A DNA stretch of 19,947 nucleotides. It comes from JBCCSZ01 sp039199225. Lineage in GTDB: Bacteria > Bacteroidota > Bacteroidia > Chitinophagales > Saprospiraceae. A program made the position numbers and the translations under genes. Position 1 is the first letter of the stretch, and the number at the start of each line of letters is the position of its first letter. The stretch spans positions 1 through 19,947 of the forward strand of contig JBCCSZ010000134.1 in assembly GCA_039199225.1 (NCBI GenBank). The letters are read 5' to 3'. Of the stretch, positions 16,175 to 19,947 are shown piece by piece. The notes beneath the pieces were generated by a model. The model was not told the origin of the DNA, ran no database searches, and was given only the letters and a program-made list of their open reading frames with translations.

Positions 16175-16975
16175 ATGACGAAGTTACAGATATCTATTGT
16201 TGCTACATCTCTGGTTTTGTTGGGTGTCTTATATTTCGGCTTTGAAATTAAGTCGCCCAAACAAGCCGCAGTTGAACAGGGCCGCTCCTTGGTGGCCAAA
16301 TCTACAGACATCGATGTCATCCTTAAGGATGCAAAATCAAAATTGACACCCGAAATTACCAATGAGCTGGTTTTTTTGGAAGAAGGTGCAGCAAAGGCTA
16401 AGTCAGACACGGCCCGAGTCGCTCTTCTACAGCGGCTTTCTGGTCGATGGTATCAATTGAATGAGCCGGCTGTTGCTGGTTACTACGCAGAAAAGCTTGC
16501 AGAGGAAATCAATACAGAGGATGCCTGGTCAATTGCTGGAACAACCTACTCGATCTGTTCTCAAAGAGTGAAGGAGACCAAAGTCAATGAATTTTGTAGC
16601 CAACAGGCTGTAAAAGCCTTTGAAAGTGCCATCTCTCTCAATCCAAACAACATAGATCATCGCATCAACCTGGCGCTTTGCTACACAGAAAAGCCACCAC
16701 AAGATAACCCTATGAAAGGTATTCTCATGCTGGTCGATCTGAACAAACGCAACCCGGATAATGTTCCGGTATTGATCCAGCTTGGGCGCTTGGCCATTCA
16801 AACAGGTCAATACGAAAAAGCTATACAACGTTTGACAAAAGCTGTATCTTTGCAGCCCGAAGAATCCAGGGGTCATTGTTTACTAGCAAAAGCACTGGAA
16901 TCCAACGGTCAGCCTGAAAAGGCTGTCAGACATAAAGAGATATGTCAAGCTGGTTTGCAAAACAGAGGGCAGTAA
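16175..16975 (+). CDS. Membrane-anchored tetratricopeptide repeat protein
   Basis: The 266-residue product has one N-terminal transmembrane segment (about residues 5-24), after which the rest should lie in the periplasm. The middle is helical. The second half contains TPR units, clearest at CSQQAVKAFESAISLNPNN, VLIQLGRLAIQTGQYEKAIQ and GHCLLAKALESNGQPEKAVR (residues about 140-260). Several Cys residues occur (CSQQ, ALCYT, GHCLL, EICQ). TPRs bind other proteins; no enzyme motif is visible. It sits 28 bases after the HU-like gene and ahead of the COX24-like and RNase E/G genes, an arrangement that suggests co-transcription. Partner unknown. Confidence 0.88.
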   Translation: MTKLQISIVATSLVLLGVLYFGFEIKSPKQAAVEQGRSLVAKSTDIDVILKDAKSKLTPEITNELVFLEEGAAKAKSDTARVALLQRLSGRWYQLNEPAVAGYYAEKLAEEINTEDAWSIAGTTYSICSQRVKETKVNEFCSQQAVKAFESAISLNPNNIDHRINLALCYTEKPPQDNPMKGILMLVDLNKRNPDNVPVLIQLGRLAIQTGQYEKAIQRLTKAVSLQPEESRGHCLLAKALESNGQPEKAVRHKEICQAGLQNRGQ

Positions 16976-17044
16976 GTGCTCATGTATTTATTTGCAAAGC
17001 AGTAGAAAGAAATAGATTTATTCATTATCAAAAGAGATTTTATT

Positions 17045-17140
17045 ATGCCTTGCGGAAAAAAACGTAAACGTCACAAGATCGCTACGCATAAGCGGAAGAA
17101 GAGACTGCGTAAGAATCGTCATAAGAAGAAGAATAGGTAG
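17045..17140 (+). CDS. 31-residue basic AURKAIP1/COX24 (bS22/mS38-like) ribosomal peptide
   Basis: A short ORF from ATG 17045 to TAG 17138-17140 encodes MPCGKKRKRHKIATHKRKKR followed by LRKNRHKKKNR, more than half Lys and Arg. This is the COX24_C motif (KRKxRHKIATHKRKKRLRKNR), shared by mitochondrial mS38 and the actinobacterial small ribosomal protein bS22, which sits on the small subunit near the decoding site. Related 30-residue genes are widespread in Bacteroidota. The second residue triplet here is PCG, where I recall PSG as common. It is easy to miss by gene finders. It lies 69 bases after the TPR gene and 245 bases before the RNase E/G gene. Confidence 0.9.
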   Translation: MPCGKKRKRHKIATHKRKKRLRKNRHKKKNR

Positions 17141-17196
17141 GTTGTAGTCTTTCTTTCTCTGGACATCGGAATTTTTATCCGAAAAAAGACAGGATA

Positions 17197-17233
17197 AAAG
17201 GAATAAGCGTGCCTGTGAGCAGCTTATTCCTTT
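17197..17233 (+). terminator. Strong hairpin between the COX24-like and RNase E/G genes
   Basis: AAAGGAATAAGC (17197-17208) and GCTTATTCCTTT (17222-17233) form a perfect 12-bp stem with a 13-base loop. The following bases (ACCCTTATTC) are only weakly T-rich, so it may be a leaky terminator, an RNA-processing structure in the RNase leader, or both. Confidence 0.5.
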
Positions 17234-17385
17234 ACCCTTATTCAGGCTAATTCAGAAGTTTTTAATGGCTTTGTTTGAGTAACGATTTCTTTAAATTCAC
17301 ACGGATGGATGGAGTAAAAAGGCTCCAGCTTAAGCTTACCTGGATATTTGAATGATCCCGATGCCGCCAAAAGCAGCAGATTATT

Positions 17386-18936
17386 GTGGAAAAGGAACTC
17401 ATCATCAATTCGACCCCCACAGAGGTTGAGATCGCCTTATTGGAAGATTCCAGGCTCGTCGAATTACATTATCAAAAAACGAATACCAATTTCACAGTTG
17501 GTGATATTTTTCTGGGTAGGATTCGCAAATTGATGCCGGGTCTCAACGCTGCCTTCGTAGATATTGGCCATAAAAAAGATGCCTTTCTCCACTATACTGA
17601 TTTAGGGCCTAAGCTTCGCTCCCTGCTGAAATATACCAGTGGTACGGTCAATGGAAGTATCACCATATCCAGCCTCGACAATTTCAAGTTTGAACCTGAA
17701 ATAGTCAAGACCGGAAAGATCGATCAAGTACTGAATAAGAAGCAACCGATTCTGGTGCAGATTCTCAAAGAGCCCATTTCTACCAAAGGGCCTCGCCTTA
17801 GTTGTGAAATTACCATTCCTGGACGCTACCTAGTATTGACGCCTTTCTCTGAGGTAATTGCCGTTTCCAAAAAAATAGCTAATGCAGATGAACGGAAGCG
17901 CCTCAAAACCTTGGTGGAAAGTATTCGGCCCAAAAACTTTGGAGTCATTGTGCGGACGGCGGCTGAAGGAAAGCGAGTGGCTGATCTACACGAAGAGCTC
18001 ACCTTGATGCTCAGCAAGTGGAAGGAAGTATTCAATCAGCTTTCGAAGGCCAAGCCTCCCATGAAACTGTTGAGTGAGCTGGATAAAACATCTAGTATTC
18101 TCCGGGATATCCTCAATGATTCGTTCAACCGAATTGTTGTCAACGATAAGGAGCTGTTTAATAATGTTCGCCATTTTATGGGCGCCATTTCTCCTGACCA
18201 GCTTAAAATTGTCAAGCATCACCGTTCAAATAAGCCTGTTTTTGAAGCCTTTGGCGTAACGAAGCAGATCAAATCCTCCTTTGGAAAAACTGCCACAATG
18301 CCCAGCGGCGCCTACTTGGTCATAGAAGGAACCGAGGCTATGCATGTTATTGATGTCAATAGTGGTCATAAAGTACCCAGTGGGGATCAAGCGGAAGCTG
18401 TTTTGGCCGTCAACATGGAGGCAGCAGAGGAAATAGCCAGACAAATGCGCCTTCGGGACATTGGTGGGATCATCATCATCGACTTTATAGACATGCGTGT
18501 GAGCGATCACAAGCGGGCGCTGCTCAAAAAAATGCGGGACTGCATGAAAAAGGATCGCGCTCAGCATACTATTTTGCCGTTGAGTAAGTTTGGTTTGATG
18601 CAAATTACCCGCCAGCGTGTTCGTCCAGAGATCAAAATTAATACAGCTGAGATTTGTCCTTCCTGCAATGGTACAGGCAAAATCAACCCTTCTATATTGC
18701 TGACAGACGAGATTGAACGCGATCTGGAATTTATCATGCAATCGCGACCCAATTCAAAATTGGTCTTGCAAGTACATCCTTATGTACAGGCATATCTGCG
18801 AAAAGGTTTGCCCAGCACCCAAATGCGTTGGTATGCGAAATATTTCCGCTGGGTGAAGGTCCATCCAAATCCAGAATATCAGGTTACACAATACAAGTTT
18901 TTCGACTCCAACCAAGATGAGATTCGGCTGAACTAG
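17386..18936 (+). CDS. rng: Ribonuclease E/G family endoribonuclease
   Basis: The 516-residue protein holds the complete RNase E/G catalytic core and no long C-terminal scaffold, so it is RNase G-sized. An S1 RNA-binding domain (about 36-130) includes VGDIFLGRIRKLMPGLNAAFVDIG and an inserted, Lys-rich segment. The two metal-binding aspartates are Asp323 (VIDVNSG) and Asp366 (IIIIDFIDM), spaced 43 residues as in E. coli RNase E. The zinc-link Cys424 and Cys427 (CPSC) are also correctly spaced, and support a tetramer. It cleaves single-stranded RNA during mRNA decay and rRNA maturation. The GTG at 17386 is the best start: an upstream in-frame TGA at 17353 excludes ATG starts. The 245-base leader contains hairpins. 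Confidence 0.95.
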   Translation: MEKELIINSTPTEVEIALLEDSRLVELHYQKTNTNFTVGDIFLGRIRKLMPGLNAAFVDIGHKKDAFLHYTDLGPKLRSLLKYTSGTVNGSITISSLDNFKFEPEIVKTGKIDQVLNKKQPILVQILKEPISTKGPRLSCEITIPGRYLVLTPFSEVIAVSKKIANADERKRLKTLVESIRPKNFGVIVRTAAEGKRVADLHEELTLMLSKWKEVFNQLSKAKPPMKLLSELDKTSSILRDILNDSFNRIVVNDKELFNNVRHFMGAISPDQLKIVKHHRSNKPVFEAFGVTKQIKSSFGKTATMPSGAYLVIEGTEAMHVIDVNSGHKVPSGDQAEAVLAVNMEAAEEIARQMRLRDIGGIIIIDFIDMRVSDHKRALLKKMRDCMKKDRAQHTILPLSKFGLMQITRQRVRPEIKINTAEICPSCNGTGKINPSILLTDEIERDLEFIMQSRPNSKLVLQVHPYVQAYLRKGLPSTQMRWYAKYFRWVKVHPNPEYQVTQYKFFDSNQDEIRLN

Positions 18937-18975
18937 GCTGTTCTTTTCCTCTTACAAGTTTATTTTTTAATTTTT

Positions 18976-19006
18976 TTTGCCCAGCTAGGGTACGCGCCAT
19001 CTTTTG
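18976..19006 (+). promoter_or_regulatory. Possible promoter of the small secreted protein gene
   Basis: TTTG (18976-18979), exactly 19 bases, then ATCTTTTG (18999-19006). The -33 box and spacing fit; the -7 box has TTTG but lacks the leading TA. The implied leader is about 43 bases. Confidence 0.35.
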
Positions 19007-19055
19007 TAAACACATAAGGGCAAATAAATTACTGAACAAACTAAATAAAAAGGAA

Positions 19056-19562
19056 ATGAAAAAGTTACTACTCTTTGCCACCATCTTTTTAGGTCTTTCA
19101 ACATTGATGAGCGCTCAGTACAATTTGCCATCTGTTTACCAAAACAACCCCAAGATCAAGCCGGTCATTACACCTCGCATTCAGCTGCGGACCATCGATC
19201 CTGCGCTGATCCAACTGACAAAATCCGGTCGGAATAGCAATGGACGTCACTATGGAAGAGTTCTTATGCGGCTCAAAAATGTGGGGGCTATAAACTACAG
19301 GTCCAGCCGCAATCAACAAAGTGTCCAATTGTATCGCAACGGTCGATTCGTTCGTTCTTTTCGGTTTACCAATTTGAGGGCTGGACAAAACATTGATTTT
19401 GTACACACTTATACCGAACCGATCTACAGAGGAGAATTTGCAACAAAAGACAAGTGGGAAGTGCGCATTGCTTACGATCCCGACATTTACAACGACGGTA
19501 ACAACAATAATGATGACCGCAATAGAAGAAACAACTATCTTATGAGACTAGTAGGTCAATAG
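19056..19562 (+). CDS. Small secreted protein, possibly CARDB-like beta-sandwich
   Basis: The 168-residue product starts at ATG 19056 with AAAAGGA just upstream. A classic signal peptide (MKKLLLFATIFLGL..., cleavage near residue 20, MSAQ) is followed by a Pro/Asn-rich linker. Residues about 60-145 look like a beta-sandwich: GRVLMRLKNVGAINYRSS, then SVQLYRNGRFVRSFRFTNLRAGQNIDF, echoing CARDB domains (KNxG ... LxxxG ... LxAGQ). The tail is Asn/Asp/Arg-rich (DGNNNNDDRNRRNN). I do not recognise a named family, and no enzyme motif is visible. It is probably periplasmic or exported and stands alone, with a terminator downstream. Confidence 0.8.
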   Translation: MKKLLLFATIFLGLSTLMSAQYNLPSVYQNNPKIKPVITPRIQLRTIDPALIQLTKSGRNSNGRHYGRVLMRLKNVGAINYRSSRNQQSVQLYRNGRFVRSFRFTNLRAGQNIDFVHTYTEPIYRGEFATKDKWEVRIAYDPDIYNDGNNNNDDRNRRNNYLMRLVGQ

Positions 19563-19578
19563 CATCAAGGAGGACAGG

Positions 19579-19594
19579 CGCAGCCGTTGCTGCG
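19579..19594 (+). other. GC-rich inverted repeat after the small secreted protein gene
   Basis: CGCAGC-CGTT-GCTGCG is a perfect 6-bp stem; an outer AGGCG/CGCCT pair (19576-19580 and 19600-19604) partly extends it. It has no T-tract and lies upstream of a better terminator. Confidence 0.4.
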
Positions 19595-19634
19595 ACAGCC
19601 GCCTAGGACTAGCAAAATGATCAAAAAGCTAAAG

Positions 19635-19662
19635 AGGAGTAACCAATGGTTGTTCCTTTTTT
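19635..19662 (+). terminator. Intrinsic terminator after the small secreted protein gene
   Basis: AGGAGTAACC and GGTTGTTCCT form a 10-bp stem (two G-T pairs) around AAT, followed by five more T. A-rich bases before the stem can extend it into the T-tract. Confidence 0.75.
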
Positions 19663-19781
19663 GTTTTGAAAAAGTACTGCAATACAAGAGCAAAAAATTC
19701 ATAGGTTGCTGTTTGGATGGGAAAAATACAGATTCCCGCCTATAAATCCTATCTTGAAAAGAATATTAAACGAAAGCTACA

Positions 19782-19947
19782 GTGCGAGTATTGGTTGCTG
19801 TTCTCAATTGGGGACTAGGGCATGCGACCCGTTGCATGCCGATCATCAACGCCTTGTTGTCGCAAGGAGCCGAAGTACATCTGGCTTCTGACGGGCGGGC
19901 GGGACGATTGCTTTGCCAGGAATTTCCGACTCTTCCCTACTACGAGC
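19782..19947 (+). CDS. GT-B glycosyltransferase (MurG/GT28-like), N-terminal 55 codons only
   Basis: The frame is open from GTG 19782 to the window edge. An in-frame TAA at 19767-19769 leaves GTG 19782 as the only sensible start. The peptide RVLVAVLNWGLGHATRCMPI matches the N-terminal glycine-rich loop of GT-B transferases such as MurG and its relatives, followed by LLSQGAEVHLASDGRAGRLLCQEFPTLPYYE. These enzymes move a sugar from a nucleotide donor to a lipid or other acceptor at the inner membrane. Only the acceptor-side start is visible, so substrate and subfamily cannot be judged. It begins 119 bases after the preceding terminator. Confidence 0.82.
   Translation, partial: MRVLVAVLNWGLGHATRCMPIINALLSQGAEVHLASDGRAGRLLCQEFPTLPYYE

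Noticed and set aside
19706..19891. 61-codon plus-strand ORF near the right edge
   Set aside because: It overlaps the glycosyltransferase start in another frame, and its sequence has no recognisable features.

Overview
The window reads as a chromosomal segment from a Bacteroidota bacterium, most likely a member of the Saprospiria (Lewinella/Haliscomenobacter-like). This is an inference from several signs. One long secreted protein ends in a type IX secretion (T9SS) C-terminal domain. Sequences resembling the Bacteroidota -7 box TAnnTTTG precede atpD and a Rid gene. atpD and atpC stand alone, away from the other ATP synthase genes. The HU protein and RNase E/G are of the Bacteroidota kind. Shine-Dalgarno sites are weak and several starts are TTG or GTG. 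No tRNA, rRNA, CRISPR array, insertion sequence or phage gene was seen.

Layout. 1-2852 (-): most of a secreted M43 (pappalysin-like) metalloprotease with two PKD domains and about seven propeller-like repeats; its C-terminus lies outside the window. 3075-4231 (+): an ECF sigma factor gene broken by one in-frame TAA, overlapping by 4 bp a four-helix membrane protein gene that may be its regulator. 4256-6956 (-): a MoxR-type AAA+ ATPase and a DUF5691-like helical protein, an isolated pair. 7140-9105 (+): promoter, atpD, atpC and a clear intrinsic terminator. 9104-12703 (-): a 1199-residue secreted esterase with five tandem Ig-like domains and a T9SS tail. 13012-13443 (+): a Rid-family deaminase whose promoter overlaps a palindrome. 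13451-15414 (-): a housekeeping cluster in the order yicC, gmk, apaG. 15829-18936 (+): HU/IHF-like protein, TPR protein, a 31-residue basic COX24/bS22-like peptide (too short for ordinary gene calling) and RNase E/G. 19056-19562 (+): a small secreted protein and a terminator. 19782-end (+): the start of a GT-B glycosyltransferase.

How the genes relate. Housekeeping blocks (ATP synthase F1 subunits; RNA and nucleotide metabolism; nucleoid, ribosome and RNA decay) alternate with secreted degradative proteins and one regulatory locus. The parts most worth a second look are the interrupted sigma factor, the MoxR/DUF5691 pair, the palindrome at the Rid promoter, and competing hairpins in the RNase E/G leader. 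I saw no clear-cut new defence or mobile system. The MoxR/DUF5691 pair is the nearest candidate for an incompletely understood system, and its function cannot be read from sequence alone.
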